From assembly GCF_035917995.1 (NCBI RefSeq), contig NZ_CP109131.1, forward strand, positions 2,542,001 to 2,606,000: DNA of 64,000 bases, in the 5' to 3' direction. Source of the DNA: Streptosporangium sp. NBC_01755 (lineage in GTDB: Bacteria; Actinomycetota; Actinomycetes; Streptosporangiales; Streptosporangiaceae). Positions 1 to 9,547 of the stretch are shown here, one piece after another; positions within the stretch are counted from its first letter, which is position 1, and the number at the start of each line of letters is the position of its first letter. The notes beneath the pieces were generated by a model. That model saw only the letters and a list, made by a program, of their open reading frames with translations, was not told where the DNA came from and ran no database searches. The position numbers and the translations under genes are program-made.

Positions 1-92
1 GAGGTCGCCGGGACCAGACCGCCACCGGCCGGACGCCCCGCCCGAGATACCGGCCAGACGATAACTCGCACCTGGAACGTTGAATGGCCCGT

Positions 93-2816
93 TCACCCCG
101 CTACGGCACGAGTGTCGTCGTACGCCGTCGGCTCGGGTGGCACCGTGTGCCGTTCAGGCTGCTGTGCTCGCAGGTGTTCCGCGAGCGCGGTGATCCGCCG
201 CAGCGGCCCCAAGTCCAGCGGTGGTAGCGGCTGAGAACCGGCCAGCGCATCGGCGGCGGCGCGGATGGCCGCTCGCAGCGGTGAGTCCTCAACGACCTCG
301 TCATGCAGGACGTTGCCGTCGTGTTCGACGGTGACACGGTGGTGGTTACGGTCCAGCTGCCACCCGCTGGCCGTGGTGACCGGGTCGAGGTGCACGGTGA
401 CCTGGGTGCGGCCGGCGTGGACGGTGAGATACCGGTGCCGGTCGTCGGCGGGGCGGATGCCGCGCCGCCACCCGCCTACCTGATCGGGAACGTTGTCCAG
501 GACGATGGCTGGGGTCGTGATGCTGGAGTTAAGCTCCAGATGTATGACGGCGTCGCCGGTGTGGAGGGTGGAATGCTCGGTCAGGCCCGACACGAACAGC
601 CGTGAGTCGTAGATCGCACGGAGCATCGCCTGTTGCGGGCGCGTCGCCAGGTAGACGGCGAAGTCATCGGGGGACAGGAAGCGGCGCAGCACGGCGAGCA
701 TGTGCAGCCATTCGTAGCCGAGGACCCCGTAGGTGCGGTCAATAAACCTGCCGACGGCAATGTCACCGCTGCGGTCCTTGGTGAACGTGACCGTGATGTG
801 GTGGATCGGGATACCGGGGGCGTACTCCTTGAGGAGGTCGGCGGCGAGATCGAGAGCGCGGGCGTGTCGGTACTGATCGATGATCATGATGCGAGCGTTG
901 GGGTGTTCGTCGAGCAGGCGGACGAACGCGTCAATCTCGTGCCCCTGACAGGCGGGTTTCTCCAGCAGGACCCGTGGAGCCGAATCATGGATAAAGATCG
1001 ACTGCAGTACGGGGAGGTGATCGGAGGTGGGACAGCACACCGACCACAGGCCGATGTCGGCGGCGACCTCTGCTGATAGCTCCTCAACACCGTGACGAAA
1101 GCTTCGGTAGGACTGGGGCAGATCCTGGTGTTTGGGGTCGAGAACCGTCAGCCGGGCGCCGACTTCAGCGAGAAGCTGAGCGTGCAGTCGGCCGGCGGCG
1201 CCGTAGCCGACCACACACGCCGCAGTGCCGGGCAGAGCCGCGAGGCCGGCCTCAGCGGTCCACGTGCGCACCCCGGCGGCCAGGTAGGTGTCGTAGTAGG
1301 CGTCGTATAGGCCGGAGGTGGTGATGACGTCGTCGACGAGATCGGTGTGCACTCCGGGCGGAGTCGCGTCGGCCTGGGAGCAGAGGGCTTTCGCGGCGAT
1401 GAGCGTTCCGGCCCGGTAGGCGTCGTAGCCCTGATTGGGAATGGCGTCCGACTCAAACAGATTGAGGGAGCGGCCGTCGCCGAGGACCGTCACCTTGGCA
1501 CCGCCCCGTAGATGGTAGCGGCGGCCGATCCCGGGAATCTCCACCACCGTCTCAGTGAGCTGCGGATCAGTGGCCAGCAGGGCGAAGTCGCGGGTGGCGT
1601 ACGGGGCCAGGACGACGCCGTCGGGCAGCAGTCCGATCGCCTCGGCGGTGAGCGCGTCCTCCCCGGTAGTGCCGACCAGCAGGAAGGGCCGTACCGCACG
1701 CATCGCGTCAACGGCGGTGCGGTAGGTGGGATGGCCGGCCTCGGCGGCGGCGATCAGGGCGAGCGGCTCTGGATCAACGACGTGGACCTGACAGCCCTGG
1801 GCGCGCAGCGCGGATGCCAGGCGCGATCCGAGAGTGCCGTAGCCTAGAACAAGTATCGTGCGACCGATGACCTTCATGGCGGGCAACAGCTCCCGCAGCC
1901 GCCGCAGGCACGAGTCGGCGATCTCCGGGTAGCCGAGGTTCGTCTTCAGCACTGAGCGCGCCAGGTTGAACACCGGGATGGCGAGTGACCCAGCAGTGGT
2001 GATGCGCTTGAGCCCGGAAACGGTCAGCTCCAGGACGGCGTCCACCCGGCGGGGCGCGTCGGCGTGGCCGTATCCCTGGGCGAGCAGGCCGCCGTCGTCG
2101 ATGACCAGCACTCGGCGCCCAACGGAGTGGGCGGCATCGATGAACGCGTCCACCCCGGCGAGGGCTTGGGCGAGGTCGTCGGCGTGGCTGTCCGGGGCGT
2201 TGATCAAGGTGTTGTCGAGCAGACCGCTGTAATACCCGCGCGCCAGAAGCGTGGCATGGATGCGGTCACGGTTGCGGGTGCGGTCGCCCTTGGCCAGTGC
2301 GTACATCCACTCGGCGGGTACGCCGACCCGCTGCAGGGCCAGCAGGAAGGCGAGCGTGTTCTCCACATAGTGATCACGGAAGATCACGGCCCAGCCGTCG
2401 AGGTGGGTGTCCGGGACGGCGTAACGGGCCAGCAGCGGCATGCTCACGGTGAGCTGCGCCAACTCGGCCGGGTCGTAGCAGCGCAGCCGCCCCTGCAGCC
2501 ACACCCGCAGGTCTTCGGCGACATCCTGCCCGCCCGGGTGGACATCGAGGAGGATCTCGACGGGCTGCTGGTCGGGCAGAACGTGGCTGAGCGTGTCGGG
2601 TCGGTCCTGAGTGTAGGGATGCCAGCGGGCGACGACACGGGAGGCGCCGCCGTTATCGACCATGAGTAGGCTGTCCGGGTCGGACTGGTGTACATGCAAG
2701 CCGTGGCGTTCGGCGATCTCGGCCGCGCCGAGAAGCAGGGCGTCGGGCGAGATTGGCCCACGGAGGACGTCCCAGGTCGCGCGGGCGGCGGACGCGGGAA
2801 CGGTGTCCATGGTCAC
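93..2816 (-). CDS. Fused adenosylhomocysteinase-like / Gfo-Idh-MocA-like oxidoreductase
   Basis: This 907-residue protein has two dinucleotide-binding halves. Residues about 150-480 resemble S-adenosylhomocysteine hydrolase: an IDDGG motif near 239-243, then a Rossmann fold with GYGTLG near 325-330. Residues about 525-800 resemble Gfo/Idh/MocA oxidoreductases: GYGAAG near 537-542 and an EKP motif near 619-621, where this family usually carries its catalytic lysine. The first about 130 residues match nothing I know. I chose GTG at 2816 because AAGGGAG lies six bases upstream; an in-frame TTG at 2861 is less likely. It is the last gene of the leftward operon, 64 bases after the kinase gene. A redox step on a sugar-like substrate is inferred from the second half. 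Whether the first half still hydrolyses thioethers or only binds NAD is unknown. Confidence 0.72.
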   Translation of the reverse strand: MTMDTVPASAARATWDVLRGPISPDALLLGAAEIAERHGLHVHQSDPDSLLMVDNGGASRVVARWHPYTQDRPDTLSHVLPDQQPVEILLDVHPGGQDVAEDLRVWLQGRLRCYDPAELAQLTVSMPLLARYAVPDTHLDGWAVIFRDHYVENTLAFLLALQRVGVPAEWMYALAKGDRTRNRDRIHATLLARGYYSGLLDNTLINAPDSHADDLAQALAGVDAFIDAAHSVGRRVLVIDDGGLLAQGYGHADAPRRVDAVLELTVSGLKRITTAGSLAIPVFNLARSVLKTNLGYPEIADSCLRRLRELLPAMKVIGRTILVLGYGTLGSRLASALRAQGCQVHVVDPEPLALIAAAEAGHPTYRTAVDAMRAVRPFLLVGTTGEDALTAEAIGLLPDGVVLAPYATRDFALLATDPQLTETVVEIPGIGRRYHLRGGAKVTVLGDGRSLNLFESDAIPNQGYDAYRAGTLIAAKALCSQADATPPGVHTDLVDDVITTSGLYDAYYDTYLAAGVRTWTAEAGLAALPGTAACVVGYGAAGRLHAQLLAEVGARLTVLDPKHQDLPQSYRSFRHGVEELSAEVAADIGLWSVCCPTSDHLPVLQSIFIHDSAPRVLLEKPACQGHEIDAFVRLLDEHPNARIMIIDQYRHARALDLAADLLKEYAPGIPIHHITVTFTKDRSGDIAVGRFIDRTYGVLGYEWLHMLAVLRRFLSPDDFAVYLATRPQQAMLRAIYDSRLFVSGLTEHSTLHTGDAVIHLELNSSITTPAIVLDNVPDQVGGWRRGIRPADDRHRYLTVHAGRTQVTVHLDPVTTASGWQLDRNHHRVTVEHDGNVLHDEVVEDSPLRAAIRAAADALAGSQPLPPLDLGPLRRITALAEHLRAQQPERHTVPPEPTAYDDTRAVAG

Positions 2817-2880
2817 GGGGATCTCCCTTGGTTTCGGGGAAACTCGAAGGCATATCGTCAATGCGAGTGCTCAAGACCGG

Positions 2881-3942
2881 TCAGGTGCCGGCCAGCTCCG
2901 CTAGGAGCGTGTCGGTTCCGGCGAGTTCGGACAGCAACGTCGCCGCCGCCCGGTGGCGTATCAGCCAGAAATCATCCAGGTCGTCCTGGAACAGGCCGGG
3001 CTTGAGGTAGTGCTGTTTGACGCCGTAGAGACTTTTCAGCAGCTGCAACAGCGCGACCCGGCCACAGGCACGCACGTCCACATCAGGCACGGCCGGGTGC
3101 GCCTCCTGGTAGGCGCCGATGAGGGTCGCGGCGGCGTCCAGCCAGTTGCCGCCCTCGGTGACGGTGTTGGGGTAGAACGCCATGCGGCCCAGGTCATAGG
3201 CGAGAAGGAACGGCTCCGGCGGCCGGAAGTCCAGCACCGCCGACAGCTCGTCGCCGGTGAACAGGAGGTTGACCGGTGAGTAGTCGCCGTGCAGGACCTG
3301 CACGGTCAGATCGGTGGGAAGGTCGGCGAGCAGGACGGGAATGCGGGCGAGCATGGCGCGGCGTTCCAGGAGCGTGCGCTGGGCGTCACCGTCGAAGGGG
3401 TCAGCGACCCCGGTGCGGACACGCTCGGCGATGATGTCGAGAAGCTGGTCGATCGTCACAGCGAGGCCGTCGACGTCGATGCCGCGCCACTGCTTCACCG
3501 CGGGGGCGGCGGCCGGGGCGGGGCGGTCGGCGAACAGGGCGTGGATGCGCCCCAAGGCGGTACCGGCGGCGGCGAGCTGGGCGGGTGACAGATGGGTGAT
3601 GACCTGGCCGGGCACCCACTCCCACACCGACATCGCCAGCGGGCTACTGGTGTCGATGACGTCTCCGTCCTCGTTGGGCAGCACCACCGCTCCGGGAATA
3701 CCAGCCTGCAGGGCGAGGCCGGCCAGGGCGATCGCTTCGCGTTCGGCGGGCAGGTCGGTGCCGTCGGGGTAGCTCTTCACGAACACCTGTCGGCCGTTGC
3801 AGTTGGCGCGGTAGTTGACGGTGCCCTGCCCGATGGGCAGCTGTGTGATGGTGCATACCGTCAGCCCGTAGCAGCCGGCCAGGACGGCGGCGATCCGGCC
3901 GCCTGGCCCGGACGTCGGGGAGCTGGTCATGAGGTCAGGCAC
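2881..3942 (-). CDS. APH / homoserine-kinase-fold phosphotransferase
   Basis: The 353-residue protein has the aminoglycoside phosphotransferase fold. The catalytic loop reads HGDYSPVNLL around residue 220 and is followed by a metal-binding DFR motif (usually DFE/DFG) about 17 residues later. FVKSYP near residue 55 is the probable ATP-lysine strand. Members phosphorylate hydroxyls of aminoglycosides, choline, homoserine or sugars; the substrate here cannot be read from sequence. GTG at 3942 follows a strong AAGGAGAAGG ribosome binding site and overlaps the end of the glycosyltransferase gene by eight bases. The neighbours (glycosyltransferase, TIM-barrel isomerase, dehydrogenases) favour a small metabolite rather than an antibiotic-resistance role. 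Confidence 0.75.
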   Translation of the reverse strand: MPDLMTSSPTSGPGGRIAAVLAGCYGLTVCTITQLPIGQGTVNYRANCNGRQVFVKSYPDGTDLPAEREAIALAGLALQAGIPGAVVLPNEDGDVIDTSSPLAMSVWEWVPGQVITHLSPAQLAAAGTALGRIHALFADRPAPAAAPAVKQWRGIDVDGLAVTIDQLLDIIAERVRTGVADPFDGDAQRTLLERRAMLARIPVLLADLPTDLTVQVLHGDYSPVNLLFTGDELSAVLDFRPPEPFLLAYDLGRMAFYPNTVTEGGNWLDAAATLIGAYQEAHPAVPDVDVRACGRVALLQLLKSLYGVKQHYLKPGLFQDDLDDFWLIRHRAAATLLSELAGTDTLLAELAGT

Positions 3943-5131
3943 AGCAGCCTTCTCCTTCTTCTCGGTGCGGGGAGCAGGTTGACGTGAAACGGCGTGTGCC
4001 GGGCCCCGGGGAAGCCGTCACGTTATCTCGGCTCGTTGTGGCCGGTGGGTTGTTTTCGCAGGTGAGCCGTTCGAACGTCTGCCGGTAGACGGCGGTGACG
4101 GCCCGCCATCTCGCGCTGCTGTCCCCCACGCGCCGGAGGCGAGGGCGGGGGCGTTGGTGGGCGGCTTCGGCGGCGGCCATGGCCGGGCCGGGGCCTTCGT
4201 CTGGCGGGTAGAGCCGCGCCGGGGAGCCCGTGGTCATCTCCGCGATGGCGGGGAGGTGCGGGGCGATGACCGGGGTGCCGAACGCCAGCGCGGTACCGAT
4301 CGAGCCGGGATACAGCACGCCGGTGAAGAACTCCCACGGCCCATCGACCCGGTAGGGACACAGCGCGGCATCAGCCACCCGGTACAGGTGGTGCACATGC
4401 TCGGGCGGCACCCGCTGCGGGTGGACATAAACGCGACCGCCGCACCTCCGCGCGGCCGCGACGAGGTCGGCGGCCAGAGCCTCATCGCGGCACGGCCCGG
4501 CGATGAGCAGGTGTGCGCGCCGGGTATGCGCGGTGAATGCCTCCACCGCCGCGGGCAGGTCCTTGTACGGGGTGATGTTGCCCATGGCCAGCATCGAGCA
4601 GGGGGCGGCGCGCAGTCTGCGCAGCAGGACGCGCACCGATTCCGGCACCGGACCGGCGTCCGCCGTGGCGCTCAGTCCGCCCCACCCGGCGACGATGATC
4701 GGCGCGGTGGTGAGCCGGGCCAGGTGTAGGGCGTCGGCATAGGTGTGGGTGAGCACCGTGTCCGCGATGCCGAGGACGCCGAGGGCGGCATACCAGTCGG
4801 CGTCGCGCGGCGGGCCGCCATCGATGGGCAGCAGATTGTGCACCGTCCACACGATGCGCCACCCGCCGTCGCGCAGCGCCTGCAGTTGATCCAGCATGGT
4901 CCTGGCCGCCGACAGGGTGCGCTGCCCGCCCCGATCCCGGTACAGGCGCTTGAGCCGGTGCAGGTTGATCACCCCTGGCCGGGTGGGGCGGCCGGGGATG
5001 GCGGTGAGGCTGGAGGCGAAGCCGAGTGGGAGGCCAGGTGGGGCGTGCCGGTGCAGTTCGGCGAAGTACGGGCTCGGCCAGGCCGGGTAGTCGGTGACCG
5101 CCACCCATCCCCCGCCCGGTGAGGTACTCAT
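3935..5131 (-). CDS. Glycosyltransferase, GT4-like
   Basis: The product (398 residues from ATG 5131) has a GT-B layout. An N-terminal half contains WTVHNLLPIDGG, typical of GT4-type acceptor domains. A C-terminal nucleotide-sugar domain contains the strand MGNITPYKDL, LLIAGPC, and an FGTPVIAPHLPAIAEM segment that corresponds to the donor-binding E-x7-E region. No signal peptide or membrane segment is visible, so it is probably cytosolic. The start ATG overlaps the TIM-barrel stop as ATGA, showing translational coupling. The last about 35 residues are polar and probably disordered. Donor and acceptor are unknown; the family call is firmer than any role. Confidence 0.72.
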   Translation of the reverse strand: MSTSPGGGWVAVTDYPAWPSPYFAELHRHAPPGLPLGFASSLTAIPGRPTRPGVINLHRLKRLYRDRGGQRTLSAARTMLDQLQALRDGGWRIVWTVHNLLPIDGGPPRDADWYAALGVLGIADTVLTHTYADALHLARLTTAPIIVAGWGGLSATADAGPVPESVRVLLRRLRAAPCSMLAMGNITPYKDLPAAVEAFTAHTRRAHLLIAGPCRDEALAADLVAAARRCGGRVYVHPQRVPPEHVHHLYRVADAALCPYRVDGPWEFFTGVLYPGSIGTALAFGTPVIAPHLPAIAEMTTGSPARLYPPDEGPGPAMAAAEAAHQRPRPRLRRVGDSSARWRAVTAVYRQTFERLTCENNPPATTSRDNVTASPGPGTRRFTSTCSPHREEGEGCCA

Positions 5132-5925
5132 CGGGATTCCAGGGCGGTGGTCAGCCGCTCCCACCAAGTGGCCGTCGCGTGATACCGGGCCAGGCACTCA
5201 TCGGGGCTGCGGTCTGGCCCGGTCCATTCCAGGGCGACCTCCAGGTCCTGGCCGGCTTGGATGCGGTAGGCGGCCAGGGCGGCGATGACGGCCTGCCCAG
5301 GCGCGTCCAGGCCGGTTCCCGGGTCCGACAGGTGCAGCACCTGGGCGTGGTCGAAGATCGGCGCGAGCCAGGCGGGGAACCGGTTTCGCTTCGGGAGTGC
5401 GGCGGCGAGTTGCGCGGTGTCGGCCAACAGCCTCATCTTCGGGCAGGCGTTCACCAGGTCAACGAGGGGCCGCAGCGTGGCCGGGGACACCCAGCCGGGG
5501 TGGTGCGGCTCGATCAGCAGCGGTAGCACGCTGTCGGCCAGCACGCGCAGTTTCTCCCCCTGGGCCAGCTGGTCTGCGGTCAGCGGGGTGCGAGCCGGCA
5601 GCCGCACCCATCGGGCGTTGAGGATGGTCGCCGCTTCGGCGAGCTCTTCCAGGTCGTAGGCCGCCCGGCGGCGGGCGGAGGCGTCACCGGTGAGCAGGTC
5701 GGCCAGGTCGACGTCGGCGGTGACCCCGGTGATCGGAACCGTCTGCGCGGCGGCCTTACGCCACCGCCACACCGTCACCGACGACTGGGAGGCCAGGTCG
5801 ACGCCGCGGGGGCCGCCGCGCAGATGCACGAACGGAATGTCATGGGAGGCAGCCCAGTTCAGCATGTCTGGGACGGTCAGGCCGCGCACCGAGATGCTGT
5901 ACAGGCCGATCCGGGGCAGGGTCAT
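5128..5925 (-). CDS. Xylose-isomerase-like TIM-barrel protein
   Basis: The 265-residue protein resembles the xylose isomerase-like / AP endonuclease family 2 TIM barrel: RIGLYSISVRGL at strand 1, PFVHLRGGPRG, a central LLIEPHHPGW where these enzymes have a metal-ligand glutamate, LLADTAQLAA, and VLHLSDPGTG. Such enzymes isomerise, epimerise or dehydrate sugars and inositols. ATG 5925 is preferred because GGGAG lies eight bases upstream; a GTG at 5934 overlaps the preceding stop but has no spaced ribosome binding site. It is translationally coupled to the glycosyltransferase. The substrate is unknown; a keto-sugar or inosose would fit the neighbouring oxidoreductases. Confidence 0.68.
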   Translation of the reverse strand: MTLPRIGLYSISVRGLTVPDMLNWAASHDIPFVHLRGGPRGVDLASQSSVTVWRWRKAAAQTVPITGVTADVDLADLLTGDASARRRAAYDLEELAEAATILNARWVRLPARTPLTADQLAQGEKLRVLADSVLPLLIEPHHPGWVSPATLRPLVDLVNACPKMRLLADTAQLAAALPKRNRFPAWLAPIFDHAQVLHLSDPGTGLDAPGQAVIAALAAYRIQAGQDLEVALEWTGPDRSPDECLARYHATATWWERLTTALESR

Positions 5926-5930
5926 GGCTT

Positions 5931-6836
5931 TCACTCCCACGAGAAGATCACAACGGGTTCGTCGGGGCGGCCCAGCCCGTGAAAGGCGGCGTACAGGGCG
6001 GGCGCGCCCTCGCCGAGCACGATCCGGCACCAGCCGTCGATCAGATGCGGGTTCATGTGCCAGGTCAACCAGGTCGCCGCCGTGGTGTACGCGTCCTGGT
6101 AGCAGGCGGGGCCGGCGAGAAGCTCGTGCATGCCGACGATCGTCCATCCGGAGCGGTGCAGGTCGAGCGCCGCCAGCTCCGACACCGGATCGGGAGTGCC
6201 GAGCAGGCCCAGGGTGCCGCCCTTGGTCAGCAGGGCGGCGGCGTGGCGCGGTGTCCCGGCCGCGTCCACGACCACGCCAGCACTGCCCTGGACAATGGAG
6301 GCGACGCACTCCACCCCGGGCACGCGGCCGATCGGGGGATCCGGCCGGGAGGTCAGCACCCGCACCCGGGCGGCGCCGCGGCGGTACAACTCCAGGGCGC
6401 AGCCGAGCGCGACCGGCCCGGAGCCGACCAGCACGACGTCATCGAGGCTGACCCGGTCGGGGAGCCGGTCCAAGCCCAACACCGCCAACTGCTGGAACCG
6501 CGCCAGGGCTGCGGCCTGAAGACGGGTGCCGGGAGGCACGGTGAGCACGTTGTCGGCGCAGGCGTCGAACGCGGCGCCGTGCGGCACCGCCGCCAGCTTC
6601 CACCCGGCCATCAGGTCACCGCTGAACGTCATGTATCCGGCGTCACGCGAGCCGACCGGCCCGTAGGTGGCGCGCAGGTGGCGGCGTTCGGTGCCAGGGC
6701 TGAGCACGCTGAACCGGGACGCCACCATGCCGTCCGGGACGGCCACGGCGGGCAGCAGGTGAGCGCGCCCTTCGGCGAAGCGGATCCGCGGCCCCGCGTA
6801 CCGGCACCGCGCGAGATGGGTGAGATCAGAGGGCAT
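5931..6836 (-). CDS. Medium-chain dehydrogenase-like protein (zinc-alcohol dehydrogenase fold)
   Basis: The 301-residue protein has the medium-chain dehydrogenase fold. An N-terminal GroES-like part contains FSVLSPGTERRHLR and a Rossmann part contains VVLVGSGPVALGCALELYRRGAARV and VVVDAAGTPRHAAALLTKGGTLGLLG. The catalytic-zinc cysteine expected near the N-terminus (GICGTD-type) is replaced by SPGTE, as in MDR branches related to bacteriochlorophyllide dehydrogenase BchC and sugar-alcohol enzymes. It is shorter than the usual about 340 residues. ATG 6836 overlaps the HAD gene by eleven bases. It probably oxidises a sugar- or cyclitol-like alcohol; that is inferred from family and context. Confidence 0.65.
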   Translation of the reverse strand: MPSDLTHLARCRYAGPRIRFAEGRAHLLPAVAVPDGMVASRFSVLSPGTERRHLRATYGPVGSRDAGYMTFSGDLMAGWKLAAVPHGAAFDACADNVLTVPPGTRLQAAALARFQQLAVLGLDRLPDRVSLDDVVLVGSGPVALGCALELYRRGAARVRVLTSRPDPPIGRVPGVECVASIVQGSAGVVVDAAGTPRHAAALLTKGGTLGLLGTPDPVSELAALDLHRSGWTIVGMHELLAGPACYQDAYTTAATWLTWHMNPHLIDGWCRIVLGEGAPALYAAFHGLGRPDEPVVIFSWE

Positions 6837-7546
6837 GAAGGCTCTCCAGGTAGGCGGGCAGCTCACGCAGATGGGCGATCACACCGATGCCAGGGTCCAG
6901 GCCGGACGGACGGCCGTCCTGACTGATCAGGACGGCGCGCATCCCGTGGGCGGCAGGGCCGATCGCGTCCTTGGCCGGGGTGTCGCCGACGAACACGATC
7001 TCTTCCGCCGGGCAGCCCGCCTCCTCGATCACGGTGGCGTAGAACCGCGGATGCGGCTTGCGGACACCGATCGTGCTCGACAGCACCAGCGCGTCGAAGC
7101 AGTCACTGATGCGGGCCTGTCGCAGGGTGGCGCGGCGCACGCTCTCGGGGCGCTGGGTGTCGCACGCCAGCACGCACACCAGGCCCGCCTCGTGCAGGTT
7201 GCGCAGCGCGTGGGCGGCCACCGGGTCGACCTCGGCGTCCGGCACGGTGCTGAACACCGCCTCGACCATGGCCACCGGATCGTCCAGCACCCCCCCCGCT
7301 CTCCCGCGTGGCCAGGCGCAGCAGGTCGGCGAACGGGGTCTGCTCGTGCAGCGGCCGGTCGACGGCGCGCGTCCCGCGCATCACCTCATCGAGGGCTGCG
7401 GCGAACCCGTCCGGGATCAGCGGGCCGTCCAGCTCGCGCAGAATTCGCGCCACGGTCGCGGCATCAGGACTGGGCCCCGGACGGGCGAGGGTGCCGCCGA
7501 AATCGACCGCCACCGCAGCCACCCTGACCGGTTTCCTCTTCCTCAT
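6826..7546 (-). pseudogene. HAD-family hydrolase, frameshifted
   Basis: Two reading frames together make one HAD phosphatase. The N-terminal part starts at ATG 7546 and carries the strand AVDFGGTL, where VDF-G-T replaces the usual DxDGT, so the second aspartate is missing. The C-terminal part runs from about 7290 to the stop at 6826 and carries ACDTQ (motif II), RKPHPRFYATV (motif III lysine) and VFVGDTPAKD (motif IV). The frames meet at eight consecutive C (7290-7297); seven would restore one continuous protein of about 239 residues. ATG 7546 overlaps the upstream stop as ATGA. Either a slippage error in the sequence or a true frameshift. Missing Asp+2 suggests altered chemistry even if intact. 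Confidence 0.65.
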
Positions 7547-8396
7547 CCCGTCCACCGATCCTCGGCCAGCTGTTCGACGCGGTGGGAGATGTCGTACGGG
7601 GTGCCACGCACCGCGTAGAAGCCGGTCGAGCCGGTCAGGGCGGCACGTACCGGATTCGCCGCCGCTGGGCGTGCTCGTCCTCCAGCAGCCGCAACGGCTG
7701 CTCCCCGGCGTCGAGGAGCCGGTCGAGCAGGTGTCCGCTGCCGCGCAGCCATGCCGTGGCCGCCGTGTGCCGGTCCACGCGCTCAAGAACGCCGCCCGCC
7801 GCGGAAGGGTCAGCGTCGAGACAGACGAGCACCGCCGCCACCACCGGCACCCGGCCCGGCCCGGCGGCCGACGTGTCACTCCGGCGCAGATCGACGACAA
7901 CCGGCCCGGCTTCAGGAAGGTCCAGGTCGGGAAACCAGCGACGGACCGCGCCGCGTCGGCCGAGGATCGCGGTGGTACCACCCCGCACGAAAGAGCCGCC
8001 GTCAGCGGCGACATCGAGCAGGGTCACGTCGCCGGCCAGCCACTGCCAGCCGCGCTCCGCGAGCGCGAGCCCGGCCAGGGTCTTTCCCGCGCCGTGACCG
8101 CCGAGCAGCAACACCGCCCCATGGCCGGGCCGGTGCATCGCGACGGCGTGCACACACAGGGTTCCATCGGCCAGGTGTAGCACATGCAGGTGCGCGTTGA
8201 TCACCCGGCGGGCGTCCGGCGGGGCGTCTGGGACAGCGACTGCGCGGGCCGCCAGATGCTCGCCAGGTTGCAGCAGCTCGGCGGAGGCGCCGGGCACATG
8301 CGGCGCGATGTGCGGCCACGCCACGATGACGTCGTCACAGGCGGCGACGGCCAGGGTGCGTCCGGCGCTGGGCACGACCACCATCCGCCGCGACAT
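7543..8396 (-). pseudogene. HprK-like P-loop kinase, second copy, frameshifted near its end
   Basis: ATG 8396 opens a protein with a Walker A loop GGHGAGKT (residues about 100) and downstream LAGDVTLLD, the arrangement of HPr kinase/phosphorylase-like proteins. The frame stops at 7635 after RIRYVPP. The overlapping frame continues with LTGSTGFYAVRGTP...HRVEQLAEDRW and ends at 7543. This tail aligns with the C-terminus of the upstream paralogue (PAVRLMVPHLRDLPH...). One extra C in the CCGCCC near 7636 would join them into about 284 residues. Relatives phosphorylate HPr serine in Firmicutes, but actinobacterial HprK-like proteins in gene clusters usually act on other substrates. It starts eleven bases after the first copy ends. 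Confidence 0.66.
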
Positions 8397-8407
8397 GGTT
8401 CCCGTCC

Positions 8408-9547
8408 TCACCGGGCTGTCACCTCCAGCAGCTCGGCCAGCGCCTCCCACAACGGGGCGTGCGGCAGATCCCGCAGGTGAGGCACCATCAGCCGGACGGC
8501 GGGCACTCCGGCCAGCACGTCCGCCCAGCTCGGCGCGGGCCATGTGATCTGGCCGGGGGGCGGGCCGCCGGTCACCCCGAGCAGGTCGGTGGAGTACAAG
8601 CGCTGCCCGGGGACACCGGCTGCGCCTGCCAGCACCGCCTCCGCCTCCGCAGGCTCCAGCGCGACGGCGTGCAGGGGCCGGACTGTTTCCTCATCAGGGT
8701 CGGGGACCACGTGCACCACGGCGCCCAGCCGGGTCGGGGGCGCCCAGTCGACGATGGCCCGATGCTCGCCCGGGGTGAACAGCACCCGACGCCGGAGCAT
8801 GCCGCCCACCCTGCGCTCCTGCTCCACCCCGCCGCAGGGGGCGGCCAGTTCCGCAGGGACACCGACCCGGGTTGGCCACCCGGCGACGATCCCGTCCATG
8901 CCGATCATCACCAGATCGTCGGCCATGAACCGAGCGTCCAGCTCATCACAGGCGCGGTGCGCGAGCGTGGACTTCCCACCCCGGCTGCCCGCCACGAACA
9001 ACACCGCCGTACCGTTCACGGTCACCGCGGAGGCGTGCAGCATCCGCCACCCGCCACCCAGCATCCGAGAGGAGAAGAACAGCCTGGCCAGCCAGTCGGG
9101 CCAGCGCCGGGACGAATCGTCGCAGGGGACGGCGACGCGGGTGACACGTTGGACCCGGTCGACCTCCAGCAGCGCCGCGGCGCTTCCCGGCCGGTACAGC
9201 CCCAGCAGGCGCAGCAACCCGTTCCCCGTGCCGGCCACGGCCAGGCGGGGCCCGCCGTGCGGGGAGACCAGGACGGGCCGGTCGGCGAGCAGCGCATCGA
9301 CGTCACCCGGCACCTGGGCGAGCTCGTCACGATCGACGCGGATCGTCCAGTCCGTGCTGGGGCCGGCGGCACTCACCGTGCACGGCGGCACCATCACCGT
9401 GGTCACCCCCGCCACCAGGGACGGATTACCGACGACTCGCAGCCGCCACGGGCCCAGCAGCAGGTCCACCACCCGTTCCGAAGCGACAGCCACCGCTTCT
9501 GGTGCTTGTTCCGGGTTTTCAGCAGCTGTCGCGATGCGTCGAGTCAT
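8408..9547 (-). CDS. HprK-like P-loop kinase, first copy
   Basis: The 379-residue protein carries Walker A FVAGSRGGKST near residues 178-188, followed by ARFMADDLVMIG, in which the acidic pair matches the Walker B-like region of HPr kinases. The N-terminal about 150 residues lack clear similarity. No PTS HPr target is visible nearby, and the neighbours are metabolite-modifying enzymes, so a small-molecule or carrier substrate is possible. The start ATG at 9547 overlaps the ATPase stop as ATGA. A second, shorter paralogue follows directly, which may mean that the two work as a pair or on successive steps. Confidence 0.68.
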   Translation of the reverse strand: MTRRIATAAENPEQAPEAVAVASERVVDLLLGPWRLRVVGNPSLVAGVTTVMVPPCTVSAAGPSTDWTIRVDRDELAQVPGDVDALLADRPVLVSPHGGPRLAVAGTGNGLLRLLGLYRPGSAAALLEVDRVQRVTRVAVPCDDSSRRWPDWLARLFFSSRMLGGGWRMLHASAVTVNGTAVLFVAGSRGGKSTLAHRACDELDARFMADDLVMIGMDGIVAGWPTRVGVPAELAAPCGGVEQERRVGGMLRRRVLFTPGEHRAIVDWAPPTRLGAVVHVVPDPDEETVRPLHAVALEPAEAEAVLAGAAGVPGQRLYSTDLLGVTGGPPPGQITWPAPSWADVLAGVPAVRLMVPHLRDLPHAPLWEALAELLEVTAR

